From: Candidatus Gastranaerophilales bacterium
GTDB lineage: Bacteria > Cyanobacteriota > Vampirovibrionia > Gastranaerophilales > Gastranaerophilaceae
Length of the DNA: 64,000 bases
Assembly (NCBI GenBank): GCA_944325625.1
Contig: CALVAP010000013.1
Span: 62,001-126,000 of the forward strand
Reading direction: 5' to 3'
The translations under genes and the position numbers were made by a program. Under the pieces are notes generated by a model. That model searched no databases and was not told the origin of the DNA. It saw only the letters and a list, made by a program, of their open reading frames with translations. Positions 26,414 through 37,926 of the stretch are shown in pieces (positions within the stretch are counted from its first letter, which is position 1; every line of letters begins with the position of its first letter).

Positions 26414-28182
26414 AGGTTCACATCAATTGGTGCGTCTAGTTGTCCTTCTGAACCGGTCGGATTTATTGGGGCTCCAACAGTCTTTTCTACACTTGCAACT
26501 GCAGTATTGTATTGCATAATCGCACTGTAATAGTTTAACTGTGCATTTCTGTAGGTAATTTCCGCATCTTTAAGCTCTATTGCATCACTCAAGCCTGTTT
26601 TATAACGCCCTGCAGCTATTTCATACTGCAATTGTGCTTCATTCATCGCCTGATGCGCGACAGGTACACTGTCTCTGGCGTTTACATAATCTATGTATGC
26701 TGTTTTTACATCAAGATACACATCATTTTGTTTTCGTTCTAAATCTGCTAAATCCCTTTCGTAAGTTGCTTTAGCTTCATTGACCTGTTGTTTCAAAAGA
26801 AAGAAATTAGTCGTGGGATAAGAAAGCCTAACACCTAGCGAATAGCCGTAATTATCCGCATAATGTCTTCCGCCCAAAGTATAACTTCCAAATCCTCTCA
26901 GGTCAGGAGTAAATGCCAATTTAGAAGCTGTAACAAGAGTTTTCGATGCTTCCGCCTTTTTGACTACAGATTGGAGTTCAGGACGAAGTTCATAGGCTTT
27001 TTCAATCAACTCCTCAAAGTCAAGGCTATAGTCATTAATCTCCATTTTGTCGGTTACATTATAATTAGAGTACGAAGGCAACCCCATAGTATTATTCAAT
27101 TGTGCTTTTGCTGCATCAACTTGGTTTTTAGCTTTAATTAAGTCCAACTTTGCATTGCTTAAATTATACTCGGCAGTAACAACATCTATTTTTGCTTTAG
27201 CCCCAACATCATATGCTGCCTTTGCTTCAAGATAGTGTTTATTAAATTTGTCAACAGTAGATTGTAATACCTGCTGCTGCCTTAGAGTATATAAATATTG
27301 ATAATATGCCGATTTAACATTAAAAACAGTATCATTTATTGCTGTTTGAATATCAGAAACACTTGCCTCATGAGTCTTTTTTGCCATTTTTGCCTGTTGT
27401 TGAGTTTTACCAAAATCATAAAGAAGTAATGAGCCCTCTAAGGCTGCCGCGTTCCATAAATCATATTTCATTTTGGGAAATTTGAAGTTAGTAGCTAGCA
27501 TTTTATTCTTTGAATATGCAGTACCTATACTAAATTCCGGGAAATAATTCGACCACGCTTGAGCAATTTTGGATTTATAAATATCTGAATTGCTTATCGC
27601 ATACCTTATTGTAGGGTTATTGTATAGCGCAAGTTTTACACAATCATCTATTGAAACAAGTACATTCTCTTCCACTCCACCTTTTATAGTTGTAGTTGTG
27701 GAAGCAGTAATTTCATCATCTACAACCTTACTGTTAACTCTGTCTGCTAGAGCTTCTTGACGTTCTTTTACTGACATATCTTCCTCAGCCCTCTTAGCTG
27801 CACGTCTTTCACTCCATTTTTTCTTGGCTTGTTCTTCTTGTACTTCAGCTATAGATTTCGTTTTTACAGGTTCGCTGCTAAGGGCTTTGCTTGAAGAATT
27901 AAAAACATCAGCCTGTTTGATTTCATTTTCATCATTATTTGCATTTCCATCATCAGTTTGCAGTTCTGGAGTTTTTGTCTTTTGAGCTTTTTTAAACCTG
28001 TCAAGATTAAACTTCTTCCAAAAAGGCTCTTTCACTGAAATCGGTTGTGCTGCCACTGGCTCTGGCTGAACCATCTCGTCAATTGTTTTTGGAACAGAAA
28101 CATCTTCTTCTATTGCCAATGCTTGAGATGTGGCCGTTAACCCAAATGCGATTATTAACATTAAACTTTTAATCTTTTTCAT
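26410..28182 (-). CDS. TolC-family outer-membrane efflux protein
   Basis: 590 residues with a Sec signal peptide (KKIKSLMLIIAFGLTATSQALA). Two OEP repeats form the periplasmic alpha-barrel and outer-membrane beta-barrel: residues about 185-385 (VSIDDCVKLALYNNPTIRYA) and 390-580 (AYELRPELQSVVKKAEASK). A linker of about 150 residues rich in Lys, Glu and Pro between signal and barrel is longer than in E. coli TolC (493). It is the last gene of the efflux operon, 18 bases after the RND pump, and its end overlaps the end of the convergent RNase III-like gene by four bases. Confidence 0.92.
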   Translation of the reverse strand: MKKIKSLMLIIAFGLTATSQALAIEEDVSVPKTIDEMVQPEPVAAQPISVKEPFWKKFNLDRFKKAQKTKTPELQTDDGNANNDENEIKQADVFNSSSKALSSEPVKTKSIAEVQEEQAKKKWSERRAAKRAEEDMSVKERQEALADRVNSKVVDDEITASTTTTIKGGVEENVLVSIDDCVKLALYNNPTIRYAISNSDIYKSKIAQAWSNYFPEFSIGTAYSKNKMLATNFKFPKMKYDLWNAAALEGSLLLYDFGKTQQQAKMAKKTHEASVSDIQTAINDTVFNVKSAYYQYLYTLRQQQVLQSTVDKFNKHYLEAKAAYDVGAKAKIDVVTAEYNLSNAKLDLIKAKNQVDAAKAQLNNTMGLPSYSNYNVTDKMEINDYSLDFEELIEKAYELRPELQSVVKKAEASKTLVTASKLAFTPDLRGFGSYTLGGRHYADNYGYSLGVRLSYPTTNFFLLKQQVNEAKATYERDLADLERKQNDVYLDVKTAYIDYVNARDSVPVAHQAMNEAQLQYEIAAGRYKTGLSDAIELKDAEITYRNAQLNYYSAIMQYNTAVASVEKTVGAPINPTGSEGQLDAPIDVNL

Positions 28183-28200
28183 ATTACCAACTCACACTAT

Positions 28201-31200
28201 CTATTCAACAGTATGCCCTTTTTTCTTAAACTTTTGCATAACCTTATCCGTAAAGTCTTGGACAATGACATAAAATGCAGGAACTAAAAGAGTACCAGCC
28301 GTACCGGCTGCCAGCATACCTCCAAATACTGTAACACCGACAGATATACGAGACTCCGAACCCGCACCTTTTGCTAGCAACAATGGAAGAACGCCTAATA
28401 CAAAGGCGATAACAGTCATACAAACTGCCCTAAATCTTAATCTCGCTGCTTCTATTGCCGCATCTTCAATACTTTTACCGTTTTCTTCGTGTTGAACTTT
28501 TGCAAACTCAACAATCAAAATCGCCTGTTTTGCTGCAAGACCTATCAACATAATCAAACCAACTTGAGAATACAGGTCAAACGCTTGACCTGCAGTTAAT
28601 GATGCGACAAACACACACACTAACGCCCCTACAGTTGCAACAGGTGTTATAAGTAACACCGCTACAGGTATCATCCAACTTTCATACAATGCTACAAGGA
28701 ACAGATATACGAACAGCAATGATAATCCCAAAACATAACCTGTACTTCCTGAGGATTCAATTTCTTGTTTTGAAGTACCTGACCACTCAAAACCTATATC
28801 TTTTGGAAATTCTTTAGCTGCTACGTCTTCCATAGCTTTCATTGCCTGACCCGAGCTCTTGCCTTCTGCGGGGTTACCATTGAACTGGATTGAGCGGTAC
28901 TGGTTATAACGGTTTATTACAGTTGCACCAATGTCTTTTCTCAAAGTAACAACCGTTGATATGGGTACCATTCCACCTTTATTATTTTTTACATATATTT
29001 TACTCAAATCATCCGGATTCCTTCTGAACATCGAATCTGCTTGCATTTGTACCCTGAATACACGACCTAATTTATTAAAGTCGTTTATGTAATATGTACC
29101 AAAGTTAGATGCTAAAGTTGAATATAAATCATTAAGATTTATTCCTTGTGCAAGTGCTTTCTGCGTATCAATGTCTACATAATACTGAAGCATGTTTGCC
29201 TGATACGTATTGAAAACATTGCTCAAGCTGGGATTTTGGTTCGCTTTCATCATAAATGAGTTCGCAATTTCAGATAGCTCTAAAGGTGTATACTCGCCTC
29301 TGGAAAGCATTTGAAACTCAAAGCCACCATACATACTTAATCCCGAGATTGCAGGTGGAACAATTAAATATGTTGTCCCTTCTTTAAAAGGCGCAATTGC
29401 TTTATATATCCTATTTTGTATAGCTTCATCAGATAAATCGGTCGGTTTTCCTTGAATAAGCCTTATCATTTTTTGGAAAACACTCAACTCACGATATTCA
29501 AAATCTTCAAGCTGGAACACCATAAATGCCGTATTTGAACCATTCATACCGATAAACGCCATTACTCTGTCTATACCCTCGATATCGGCAACTGCGTCTT
29601 CAACCTTTTTTGTATATTCGTCAGTACGATTAAGTGACGTACTTGCAGGCAAGTTTACCGAACCAAAAAGTACACCTTGGTCTTCATCCGGAATGAAGCC
29701 GGTCGGAGTAATTTTGAATAAAACTAAAGTAAGTGCACATAATGCTAAGAATACAAAACCAGTAAGCTTTTTATTGTAAACAAACACATGAACAGCTTTC
29801 ATATAAGTTTCTTCCGTAAAACGCCTGAACCAATTATCAAACGCTCTAACAAAACGGGGTTTTGATTCTTCTGTTTCTTGCTTCATAAATATTGTACACA
29901 ATGCAGGTGACAAAGTTAGTGCAACAAGCGCTGAAAGCATAATTGACACAGCAATACATACGGCAAATTGCTTATACATTAAACCTGATAACCCGGGGAC
30001 AAAAGCAACCGGAACAAATACAGCCAAAAGCACTAACGCCATCGCTACCAATGCGCCACCAACCTCTTCCATTGTTAATTGCACTGCTTCTTTTGTAGTT
30101 TTACCATGCTCAATATGTCTTTGGACGTTTTCAACTACAACAATTGCGTCATCAACAACCGTTCCAACAGCCAAAACCATTGCAAACAATGTCAAAGTGT
30201 TTATCGACATTCCAAAAATCGGCAAAAATGAAAAAGTTCCAACCAATGAAACAGGTATTGCAAATAATGGCGCCAATGTTGCCGTAACAGAGCCTAAGAA
30301 GAGATATGTTAATCCAATAACTATCGCCGATGCTTCAAAAATTGTCTTTGCAACTTCAGCCATAGACTCAATTACGAATTGCGTCTCATCACGAGCAATC
30401 TCAACTACCATACCACTAGGAAGTGTCTTTTTAATTCTTTCGAGTTCTTTTTTTACATTGTTTGCAACTTGAATCGCATTCGCACCCGGTACTTGAATAA
30501 TTTGCATCATCGCAGTAGGCGCACCCTTATAACGTCCTATTGACGCATAGGTTTGGGCTCCTAGTTCTACTCTTGCTACATCTTTTAAATAAATTTTAGA
30601 GCCATCTATGTTCTCCCTGACGATAATATCGCCAAATTCTTCAGGAGTCGCAAGTCTACCCTTTGTTCTTAGTGTTACTTGTAACTTTTGAGGATCCAAC
30701 ATTGGCAACTCACCAAACGAACCTGCTGAAACCTGTGTGTTTTGGGCGGTCACAGCTGCTTGTATCTCAGATGTTGAAACATTTAAATTCGCCATCTTTT
30801 GAGGGTTTAGCCATATTCTTATACTATATTCGCCGGTCCCAAATACCGTTATTTCTCCTACACCTTTTATACGTGCCAATTCATCTTTAATAAAAATGGA
30901 TGCATAGTTTGACACATCAAGCTGTGTCATTGAATTATCAGGTGAATAAACTGCCAAAATCATCAAACCTGCACCTGATACTTTTGTTTTTGCTGTAACA
31001 CCAAGCCTTTTTACATCTTCCGGTAATCTTGGTTCTACCTGTGATATACGGTTTTGCGTGTTTACCAATGCTATATCTTTGTCTGTTCCTATATCAAAAT
31101 ATACAGTAGCAGTGTATGCTCCGTCTTTTGATACAGAGGTCATATATATCATGTTCTCTACACCGTTAACCTGAGATTCAATCAACGATGCAACTGATGA

Positions 31201-31407
31201 CTCTATAACATCCGCACTGGCTCCTGGGTATGATGCTGATATTGCTACCTGTACAGGCGTGATGTCCGGATATTTTTCCAACTTCAAACTCATCATTGCC
31301 AGTATGCCGACAAGTGTTATAAATATTGAAATTACTATTGCAAAACGTGGTTTTGTTATAAATAAGTACCAGTCTTTACCGTTTGCTTGTTTTTTATCGT
31401 TACTCAT
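28201..31407 (-). CDS. RND multidrug efflux transporter (HAE-1 family)
   Basis: 1068-residue proton-driven pump of the AcrB/MexB type with 12 predicted membrane helices and two large periplasmic loops. The first helix is preceded by the usual [12 protein letters not shown]; the proton-relay aspartates are in [14 protein letters not shown] (helix 4); [14 protein letters not shown] and the second-half [11 protein letters not shown] are typical HAE-1 features, as is the end [10 protein letters not shown]. It lies between adaptor and outer-membrane channel, 20 bases from the adaptor gene, so a full tripartite pump is encoded. The substrate range is unknown. Likely control is by the MarR operator at 32647-32664. 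Confidence 0.95.
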   Translation of the reverse strand: MSNDKKQANGKDWYLFITKPRFAIVISIFITLVGILAMMSLKLEKYPDITPVQVAISASYPGASADVIESSVASLIESQVNGVENMIYMTSVSKDGAYTATVYFDIGTDKDIALVNTQNRISQVEPRLPEDVKRLGVTAKTKVSGAGLMILAVYSPDNSMTQLDVSNYASIFIKDELARIKGVGEITVFGTGEYSIRIWLNPQKMANLNVSTSEIQAAVTAQNTQVSAGSFGELPMLDPQKLQVTLRTKGRLATPEEFGDIIVRENIDGSKIYLKDVARVELGAQTYASIGRYKGAPTAMMQIIQVPGANAIQVANNVKKELERIKKTLPSGMVVEIARDETQFVIESMAEVAKTIFEASAIVIGLTYLFLGSVTATLAPLFAIPVSLVGTFSFLPIFGMSINTLTLFAMVLAVGTVVDDAIVVVENVQRHIEHGKTTKEAVQLTMEEVGGALVAMALVLLAVFVPVAFVPGLSGLMYKQFAVCIAVSIMLSALVALTLSPALCTIFMKQETEESKPRFVRAFDNWFRRFTEETYMKAVHVFVYNKKLTGFVFLALCALTLVLFKITPTGFIPDEDQGVLFGSVNLPASTSLNRTDEYTKKVEDAVADIEGIDRVMAFIGMNGSNTAFMVFQLEDFEYRELSVFQKMIRLIQGKPTDLSDEAIQNRIYKAIAPFKEGTTYLIVPPAISGLSMYGGFEFQMLSRGEYTPLELSEIANSFMMKANQNPSLSNVFNTYQANMLQYYVDIDTQKALAQGINLNDLYSTLASNFGTYYINDFNKLGRVFRVQMQADSMFRRNPDDLSKIYVKNNKGGMVPISTVVTLRKDIGATVINRYNQYRSIQFNGNPAEGKSSGQAMKAMEDVAAKEFPKDIGFEWSGTSKQEIESSGSTGYVLGLSLLFVYLFLVALYESWMIPVAVLLITPVATVGALVCVFVASLTAGQAFDLYSQVGLIMLIGLAAKQAILIVEFAKVQHEENGKSIEDAAIEAARLRFRAVCMTVIAFVLGVLPLLLAKGAGSESRISVGVTVFGGMLAAGTAGTLLVPAFYVIVQDFTDKVMQKFKKKGHTVE

Positions 31408-31427
31408 GATTTTTTCCGTTTTTATGT

Positions 31428-32615
31428 TTATTTTTTAGCTTCTTGTTCTGATTTTGTTTTACTTTGCTGTTCCTCAGTCGGTTTAGATTCTATTATTTTA
31501 ACCTTCTGATTAGGATACTTAATGCTTAGCAACCCTTTACCAACAACCTTATCTCCACCTTTTAATCCGCTTTTTACTATCCACTTACCATCGAGCTGTT
31601 CTTCCGCCTCAATAATTGTTGGTACTGCCTGCGATTCTTCGTTTATGGTGTATACAAGCATACCTTCTTTACTTTCTTGAACTGCTTCTTGTGGCACTAG
31701 AACTACGTGTCTTGGATTACGAGCCGTTATGGTAACATTTACATAATCACTGGGAACCAATATTCCGCTTGGATTAGCAAATGTTGCTCTTAACCCGATT
31801 GTTCCTACGGATGGATCCACTTCGTTGTTTACAAACTCTACTTTTCCAGAATTCTCATATACACTTCCGTCTGCCAATGTCAATTCTACTAGGCTGTTTT
31901 TAAGTTCCTTGTCCTCGTGCTTTTGAAATTTTAAGTAATCTTCACTCTTTACTGTAAAATATGCGTATATCGGGTCTACGCTAACGATTCTTGTTATTGC
32001 ACCGGTAGTAGGGGTTACAAGGTTGCCTACCGTTATTAAAATTTTTCCGACTTTTCCTGTAACAGGCGCTAGAACTCTTGTATAGCTTAAATTCAAATTA
32101 GCATTCGAAAGAGTTGCTTTTGCCGCTGCTACAGTTGCTTTTGCCATATCTCGTTTTGAAAGTGCTTCATCGTAGTATGACTTACTTACATAGTCCAGCT
32201 TAACAAGCTCGTCTGCTCTTTTTAAATCCTTTTCAGCATTCACGTAGTCAGCTTCGGCTTTTTGTAAATCGGCTTTGGCTTGATTAACTGCAATTTGATA
32301 ATTATCCGGCTCGATTAAAAAAAGCTGTTCATCTTTTTTAACCATAGCACCTTCGGTAAAATATGATTTTTTAAGCCAGCCTTGAACCCTTGCTACAACA
32401 TCTACCGAGTATTTTGCTTCTATCCTTCCTGTAGTTGTTATTTTGTCATATATATCATCTTCCTCTACGGTTACAAGTTCCACTCCTGGCGGCTTTTTAT
32501 TTGCATCTGCAGCTAACTTACCTGTAAACGCCCTATATCCCCACTTTAGCAACATTGATACAACAAGGATTACTCCAAGTATTATCAATATCTTCTTATT
32601 CTTTGTTTTACTCAT
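31428..32615 (-). CDS. RND efflux periplasmic adaptor subunit
   Basis: 395-residue membrane-fusion protein of the AcrA/MexA kind. An N-terminal signal-anchor ([18 protein letters not shown]) is followed by a beta-barrel and lipoyl half ([20 protein letters not shown]), a coiled-coil hairpin of about 75 residues ([19 protein letters not shown], then [20 protein letters not shown]), the second lipoyl half ([13 protein letters not shown]) and the C-terminal membrane-proximal domain. The Lys/Glu/Gln-rich tail is flexible. First gene of the operon; an 18-base palindrome lies 32 bases upstream of the start. Confidence 0.94.
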   Translation of the reverse strand: MSKTKNKKILIILGVILVVSMLLKWGYRAFTGKLAADANKKPPGVELVTVEEDDIYDKITTTGRIEAKYSVDVVARVQGWLKKSYFTEGAMVKKDEQLFLIEPDNYQIAVNQAKADLQKAEADYVNAEKDLKRADELVKLDYVSKSYYDEALSKRDMAKATVAAAKATLSNANLNLSYTRVLAPVTGKVGKILITVGNLVTPTTGAITRIVSVDPIYAYFTVKSEDYLKFQKHEDKELKNSLVELTLADGSVYENSGKVEFVNNEVDPSVGTIGLRATFANPSGILVPSDYVNVTITARNPRHVVLVPQEAVQESKEGMLVYTINEESQAVPTIIEAEEQLDGKWIVKSGLKGGDKVVGKGLLSIKYPNQKVKIIESKPTEEQQSKTKSEQEAKK

Positions 32616-32646
32616 TATATCTCTCCATGCCTAGTTTTATTTATCA

Positions 32647-32664
32647 ATGTTATTATAATAACAT
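32647..32664 (-). promoter_or_regulatory. 18-bp palindromic operator at the efflux-operon promoter
   Basis: ATGTTATTATAATAACAT is a perfect palindrome and includes a TATAAT on the minus strand (plus 32652-32657), so a bound repressor would cover the -10 box. The core TGTTA-N6-TAACA recurs in front of the MarR-family gene (7652-7667). No strong -35 box is seen, which fits a regulated promoter. Confidence 0.6.
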
Positions 32665-32687
32665 ATAGCACAAACTTCCCCAAAAAT

Positions 32688-33623
32688 CTATTTGTAAACT
32701 TTTATTGAACCTTTGTCTATACGTATGCTCTGCTTAAGCCCCCTTGCTATCCTGCGGGCTTTTACGAGCATTTTTTTCTGGCTTAAAATCAAGCCTGCAA
32801 ATATTAAAAATACTGCAAATATCTGAATTGGTGTCAAAAATTCATTCAAAAAGACTACCCCGAAAAATATTGCAAAAACAGGTTGTAAATATAAGAATGC
32901 CGATGCCTTGCTTGCCGAAAGTGTACACATTGCAAAATTATACAATGCATAATCTGATACAGTAACTAGCCCCAAGTATATTATTACGAATAATGTCATG
33001 TTGAAGCTCAAGTGAACTTCGTTACCTTGTGCAAAATTCAATATTGTAAAAAATACTGCTCCTGAAACCGTTTGAAAGCCTGCAAGAAAAAATGGCGGAT
33101 ATCTGTCCATCAAGTATTTTGTAGTGATAATACTTACAGTGGTCATTATAACTGCCAGAAATTCCAATGTGTTACCCAAAAGAGGTCTTGGCGCAATTTC
33201 TGTTGCCGTTGAACCGCATGATAGCATTATTGAACCGACTATTGCAATTAAAAAGCCTCCAAATGCTGCTAATGGAACCTTCTCTCTCAAGACTATTATT
33301 GCTCCAAGCGTTATAAATAATGGTAACATCGAATATACTATTCCAGCTTGCGATGAGGTCGTAAAACTAAGCGCATTCGCTTCAAATAAAAAATACAAAC
33401 ACGGCTCACATATTGTCATTAGCATAAGAAGTCCGATATCACTTTTTCTTATTCTTATGTTTCTATATACCGTAGCCATAAACGGTATAAAAACAGTACT
33501 CGATATCACCATTCGAAACATCATCATGGTTGCGGGTGAATACTCAAAAAGCACCACTTTCATTGCTAAAAATGATGCACCGTATGTTATCATACAAAAA
33601 AATAGCGAAATGTATGCAAACAT
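32688..33623 (-). CDS. EamA/DMT-superfamily transporter
   Basis: 311-residue inner-membrane transporter with ten predicted helices arranged as two EamA repeats of five (about residues 5-140 and 155-290). Features include FFCMITYGASFLAMKVVL in helix 1, the loop SSQAGIVYSMLPLFITLGA and the second-half LQPVFAIFFGVVFLNEFLTP, both typical of the family. The ATG at 33623 has AAAGGCGGG upstream; the open frame further left is not likely translated. Family members export amino acids, nucleotides or drugs; nothing fixes the substrate. Tail is basic. Confidence 0.9.
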   Translation of the reverse strand: MFAYISLFFCMITYGASFLAMKVVLFEYSPATMMMFRMVISSTVFIPFMATVYRNIRIRKSDIGLLMLMTICEPCLYFLFEANALSFTTSSQAGIVYSMLPLFITLGAIIVLREKVPLAAFGGFLIAIVGSIMLSCGSTATEIAPRPLLGNTLEFLAVIMTTVSIITTKYLMDRYPPFFLAGFQTVSGAVFFTILNFAQGNEVHLSFNMTLFVIIYLGLVTVSDYALYNFAMCTLSASKASAFLYLQPVFAIFFGVVFLNEFLTPIQIFAVFLIFAGLILSQKKMLVKARRIARGLKQSIRIDKGSIKVYK

Positions 33624-33786
33624 TTCCCGCCTTTTAATATTTCCGTTATCAGTCAGCGTTCTTAGCATTCGGCTCACAAGTTCTACAATTGATAACAAGA
33701 AATATTTTACTATCTAAATTAGCACATGCAAGGATTTTATTAGGCCTGCGATAAAAATAACTCAATCTAGTTGCATTACATAAACT

Positions 33787-35022
33787 TTAAAGCTTTGCAC
33801 CTTTGGGAACTACGGTTACTCCACCTTCTGATACATAAAAACCACGTGCTTCGTCTTCTTCTCTTGATACTCCTATTCTTGCATATGCAGGAATATCAAC
33901 GTTTTTGTCTATTATGGCCTTCCTTATATCGCAATGACGTCCAATATTTACATTTTCCATTAATATAGAATCTACAACATTCGAAAAACTGTTAATACGT
34001 ACTTTAGGAGATAAAACACATCTTGATATGCTTCCACCTGATATTATACAACCTTCTGATACCATAGAATTGGTTGCAGTGCCTACTCTATCACCATCTT
34101 CCCATATGAATTTTGCAGGTGGATAATTATAGTTAAATGTGCGAAGCGGCCAGCTTTCAGAATACAAATTTAATTCCGGTAAATAGCTTAATAAATCCAT
34201 ATTAGCTTGCCAATATGCATCAACTGTTCCTACATCTCTCCAATATCCAGCTTCTGATTTGGTCATACCTGCAAACTCATTCTGCGAAAAATCGTACACA
34301 TAAACCTTTGAACCATTATTCAGCATATTTGGAATAACATTTTTCCCAAAATCATGGCTGGATTCAACGTTTTTGCTATCTGCTTTTACTTCTTTCTTCA
34401 AAACAGAAGATGTAAAGATGTAATTACCCATCGAAGCTAAGCAATAGTCATCCCTTCCAGGTATTGTTTTTGGTCTGTGTTGTGGCTTTTCTACAAAACC
34501 TGTAAGCCTCCAATCCTCATCTACCTCTATTATTCCGTACTCAGATGCAAGACTAACTGGTACAGGAATTGCTGATATCGTAAGGTCTGCTTTGCGTTTT
34601 TTATGGTACTTCAACATTTGAGTAACATCCATTTTGTATATATGGTCGCCACCAAATACACAAACATATTTCGCTCTTTCGTCATCTATTTGATTAAGAT
34701 TTTGATAAATAGCATCCGCAGTACCTTTATACCATGCACCGTCTGTTCTCATTTGAGCAGGTACAAGATCGACATACTGGTTCAAAAACGGTGACAATAC
34801 CCAACCGCGGGTTATATGCTTGTTTAAAGAATCTGACTTGTACTGGGTTAAAATCTTTATCTTGTAAAACCCTGAGTTTACAAAATTATTAATAACAAAA
34901 TCAATAATTCTGTATCGTCCACCAAATGGTACTGCGGGTTTTGCCCTATCTCTTGTCAGTGGATAAAGCCTTTTTCCTTCGCCACCTGCCAAAATCATTA
35001 CCAGTACATCATTCACAAGCAT
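33787..35022 (-). CDS. glgC: glucose-1-phosphate adenylyltransferase
   Basis: 411-residue ADP-glucose pyrophosphorylase, the committed step of bacterial glycogen synthesis (glucose-1-phosphate plus ATP gives ADP-glucose and PPi). The N-terminal nucleotidyltransferase motif is MILAGGEGKRLYPLTRDRAK with VPFGGRYRIIDF; GDHIYKMD is the metal site and the C-terminal third shows left-handed beta-helix hexapeptides (GCIISGGSISRCVLSPKVRI). GGGAGAT stands before the ATG. No other glg genes are adjacent, so it is transcribed separately here. Confidence 0.96.
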   Translation of the reverse strand: MLVNDVLVMILAGGEGKRLYPLTRDRAKPAVPFGGRYRIIDFVINNFVNSGFYKIKILTQYKSDSLNKHITRGWVLSPFLNQYVDLVPAQMRTDGAWYKGTADAIYQNLNQIDDERAKYVCVFGGDHIYKMDVTQMLKYHKKRKADLTISAIPVPVSLASEYGIIEVDEDWRLTGFVEKPQHRPKTIPGRDDYCLASMGNYIFTSSVLKKEVKADSKNVESSHDFGKNVIPNMLNNGSKVYVYDFSQNEFAGMTKSEAGYWRDVGTVDAYWQANMDLLSYLPELNLYSESWPLRTFNYNYPPAKFIWEDGDRVGTATNSMVSEGCIISGGSISRCVLSPKVRINSFSNVVDSILMENVNIGRHCDIRKAIIDKNVDIPAYARIGVSREEDEARGFYVSEGGVTVVPKGAKL

Positions 35023-35092
35023 AACTTATCTCCCGAGCTTTTGTTTTTCTTATTTTATAAAATTTTGAGATTTTAAGCAACCCTGTAAATTT

Positions 35093-35980
35093 TTAGATGT
35101 AGTTTTTGAACACTTTCAAAAATTCTATTTTTTCATCCTCTGTCAGCTCTACAAGCGGTCTTCTTACATAATCACCTATTATATCTACCTTGGAAAGAGC
35201 ATACTTTACAGGAACGGGATTTGGAGCCATAAATAATTTTTTAAATAAAGGCGCCAAGTGCAAATGAAGTTTAAGCGCATCTTCCAGTCTACCTTCTTTA
35301 AAAGCTCTGACCATCGACTTAACCTCTTTACCCACTACATGTGATGCTACCGAAATAACCCCATGCGCACCTAATGATAGCATTGGTAATGTTAAACTAT
35401 CATCTCCGCAGTATATTGCAACATCTTGCGGTAATTTAGATTTTAATTCCGTAATAATGTCCATATCAGGAAAACTTTGCTTCACAGCTACTATATTATC
35501 AAATTCATTTGCCAATTTAGCTACAGTATCAGGAAGCATATTTACTCCTGTTCTCCCCGGTATATTATAAAGTATTAAGGGAACATCTTTTACTGCTTTT
35601 GCAATAGATGAAAAATGTTCATACATTCCACGCTGAGAAGGTTTGTTATAATATGGAACCACTGATAATATTGCATCAGCACCTGCTGCAGCAGCTTTCT
35701 TTGAAGCTGTAATTGCTGTTGCCGTACAGTTTGACCCTGCTCCCATAACTATTTTGGCAGATTTACCTACTATCGCCCGAACAGAGTTCAACAATTCCAA
35801 TTCTTCTTCAAAAGTTAATGTCGGAGATTCTCCTGTTGTTCCCGCAACCAGAATAGTATCTGTGCCATTATCAGTGAGGTGTTTAGCCAGCACTTCCATC
35901 CCGTTATAATCAACTTTTCTGTCTTTATCCATCGGGGTAACCATTGCTGTGATTACTTCGCCGGCATCATATCTCAACAT
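35093..35980 (-). CDS. dapA: 4-hydroxy-tetrahydrodipicolinate synthase
   Basis: 295-residue Schiff-base aldolase that condenses aspartate semialdehyde with pyruvate on the way to diaminopimelate and lysine. Visible: VAGTTGESPTLTFEE, the Tyr of SVVPYYNKPSQ, YNIPGRTGVN and the Schiff-base Lys in IVAVKQSFPDM. Length is normal. It follows asd by 21 bases in an operon; aspartokinase, which feeds both, is encoded at 6.3 kb on the other strand. TTAAGGAGAAAG precedes the ATG. Confidence 0.96.
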   Translation of the reverse strand: MLRYDAGEVITAMVTPMDKDRKVDYNGMEVLAKHLTDNGTDTILVAGTTGESPTLTFEEELELLNSVRAIVGKSAKIVMGAGSNCTATAITASKKAAAAGADAILSVVPYYNKPSQRGMYEHFSSIAKAVKDVPLILYNIPGRTGVNMLPDTVAKLANEFDNIVAVKQSFPDMDIITELKSKLPQDVAIYCGDDSLTLPMLSLGAHGVISVASHVVGKEVKSMVRAFKEGRLEDALKLHLHLAPLFKKLFMAPNPVPVKYALSKVDIIGDYVRRPLVELTEDEKIEFLKVFKNYI

Positions 35981-36001
35981 ATCTTTCTCCTTAATTCTTT
36001 A

Positions 36002-37018
36002 TTAGTATAATTGCATTTCTATAATTTTTTCTGCTATTCTTACGGTATTTAATGCTGCACCTATTCTTAGGTTATCAGCTACACACCAAAAATCTATTGC
36101 ATTATCAAACGCAATATTTTTTCTAATTCTTCCTACATATACAGGGTCTTTTGACGCAGCATATAATGGCGTTGGATATTGATAATTTTCTTTGTCATCA
36201 ATAACTTCTACACCATATGCATTTTCCAAGATTTCACGAGCTTTTGCTTCGTCTATTGGTCTTTCAAATTCAACTGTTACTGCTTCCGAGTGTCCGCGAT
36301 AAACAGGAACCCTAACCGCCGTACAGGATATCGGCGTATCCTTTGACAAGTGAAGTATTTTTCTTGTTTCATTTGTCACTTTCATTTCTTCTTTGGTGTA
36401 TCCGTTTTCGGTAAAAACATCTATCTGCGGAATGACATTAAATCCTATTTCATGCTTAAATGCTTTATTTTCAAATTTTTGACCTGCCAATGAAGCTTTT
36501 GTGTTTTCAGTAAGTTCATTAATTGCTGCAAGTCCTGCACCTGAAACTGCTTGATATGTTGATACAATTAATCGTTTTATTCCTGCATAGTCATGCAGTG
36601 GTTTTAATGCCAACATTAATTGTGATGTTGAGCAATTTGGGTTCGCAACTATTCCTTTGTGCATTCTCAAATCTTCATCATTTACTCCGGCTATTACAAG
36701 CGGGGTTCCTTCAACCATTCTGAATGCCGATGAATTATCAATATATACGCAGCCGCGTTTCACAGCTTCTGGTGCGAGCGCCAAACTGGTTGACCCGCCT
36801 GCTGATGCAAGAACTATGTTTACTCCTTCGAATGCTTCCGGGGTGGCTTCTATTATTGTATGTTCTTCTCCTTTGAATTCGATTTTTTTGCCTGCACTCT
36901 TTTTTGATGCCAAAAACTTTATTTTATCATATTTAACATCATTTTCTATCAATATACTTAAAATTTCTCTACCTACAACTCCTGTTGCTCCAAGTACGGC
37001 AATATTCGGTAAACTCAT
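36002..37018 (-). CDS. asd: aspartate-semialdehyde dehydrogenase
   Basis: 338 residues; reduces aspartyl-4-phosphate to aspartate semialdehyde with NADPH. The Rossmann start is NIAVLGATGVVGREIL, the catalytic Cys is in NPNCSTSQLMLALKPL and the C-terminal region has the active-site His context VYRGHSEAVTVEF. The ATG at 37018 has AAGGAG eight bases upstream; the frame is open 20 codons further but those are non-coding in style. First of an asd-dapA pair. Confidence 0.96.
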   Translation of the reverse strand: MSLPNIAVLGATGVVGREILSILIENDVKYDKIKFLASKKSAGKKIEFKGEEHTIIEATPEAFEGVNIVLASAGGSTSLALAPEAVKRGCVYIDNSSAFRMVEGTPLVIAGVNDEDLRMHKGIVANPNCSTSQLMLALKPLHDYAGIKRLIVSTYQAVSGAGLAAINELTENTKASLAGQKFENKAFKHEIGFNVIPQIDVFTENGYTKEEMKVTNETRKILHLSKDTPISCTAVRVPVYRGHSEAVTVEFERPIDEAKAREILENAYGVEVIDDKENYQYPTPLYAASKDPVYVGRIRKNIAFDNAIDFWCVADNLRIGAALNTVRIAEKIIEMQLY

Positions 37019-37113
37019 TCTTAATCTCCTTCCTGTGCTCTGTTTTTTTAATATATAACGAAAATACCAACTGAGCAAGTAACGATTTGCTAAAAAGTAT
37101 CTTTTATCCTATC

Positions 37114-37911
37114 CTACATTTGTCCCCATTTACATACACCATCTTTGCAAAATGCTTTCTCTAAATCCGCCATGATACTCTTATGAGTCATCTCAAATGT
37201 TACAGGCGTAATCGAAATTTTATTATTTCTTACAGCGTTTATATCAGTTGAATCATCAGAACACCTTGGAACAAGTTCACCTGCAAGCCAATAATAAACT
37301 TTACCGCGGGGGTCAACTCTCTTGTCATAATTATCCGTAAACATCCTATCTCCCAGCTTGGTGAATGCAATACCTGATATGTCTTCTTTTGCTAACTTTG
37401 GTATGTTTATGTTTAAAATTGATTTTTTGGGGAAATCTATACTATTGAGCGCCGGTGCAAAATCTGCAACAAATTCTGCTGCGGGTTTAAAGTCTTCATA
37501 ATCCGATTTCATGCTTGCTAACGATACAGCTATGCTGGGATACCCCCTCATTGCGCCTTCCAATGCACAACTTACTGTTCCTGAGTATAATATATCTACT
37601 CCAAGGTTTGGACCATGATTTATTCCGGATATTATCAAGTCTGGTTTTTCTTCAGGTGATAAGATTACGCTTAGACCTATCTTTATGCAATCCCCCGGGG
37701 TACCAGAGGTTACCCAAGTGCGCTTTAACCCAAACTTTGGTTCCAACTCTTCCACTCTCAACGGCGTATGCATTGTCAATGAGTGTCCAGCCGCCGAACG
37801 TTCCCTATCTGGTGCAATCATATATACATCATTCTCTACACTCAGCGCTTCTGCCAATGCCCTTATGCCATTTGCGGCTATTCCGTCATCATTCGATATT
37901 AATATTTTCAT
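37114..37911 (-). CDS. surE: 5'/3'-nucleotidase SurE
   Basis: 265-residue survival protein E, a metal-dependent nucleotidase and exopolyphosphatase. Motifs: ISNDDGIAANGIRAL (metal ligands Asp-Asp), APDRERSAAGHSLT, VTSGTPGDCIKIG and ISGINHGPNLGVDILYSGTV. The length is normal and the start has GGAGAAAAA upstream. It lies 15 bases after queE and before asd, in a run of minus-strand housekeeping genes. Confidence 0.95.
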   Translation of the reverse strand: MKILISNDDGIAANGIRALAEALSVENDVYMIAPDRERSAAGHSLTMHTPLRVEELEPKFGLKRTWVTSGTPGDCIKIGLSVILSPEEKPDLIISGINHGPNLGVDILYSGTVSCALEGAMRGYPSIAVSLASMKSDYEDFKPAAEFVADFAPALNSIDFPKKSILNINIPKLAKEDISGIAFTKLGDRMFTDNYDKRVDPRGKVYYWLAGELVPRCSDDSTDINAVRNNKISITPVTFEMTHKSIMADLEKAFCKDGVCKWGQM

Positions 37912-37926
37912 TTTTTCTCCGTTTCC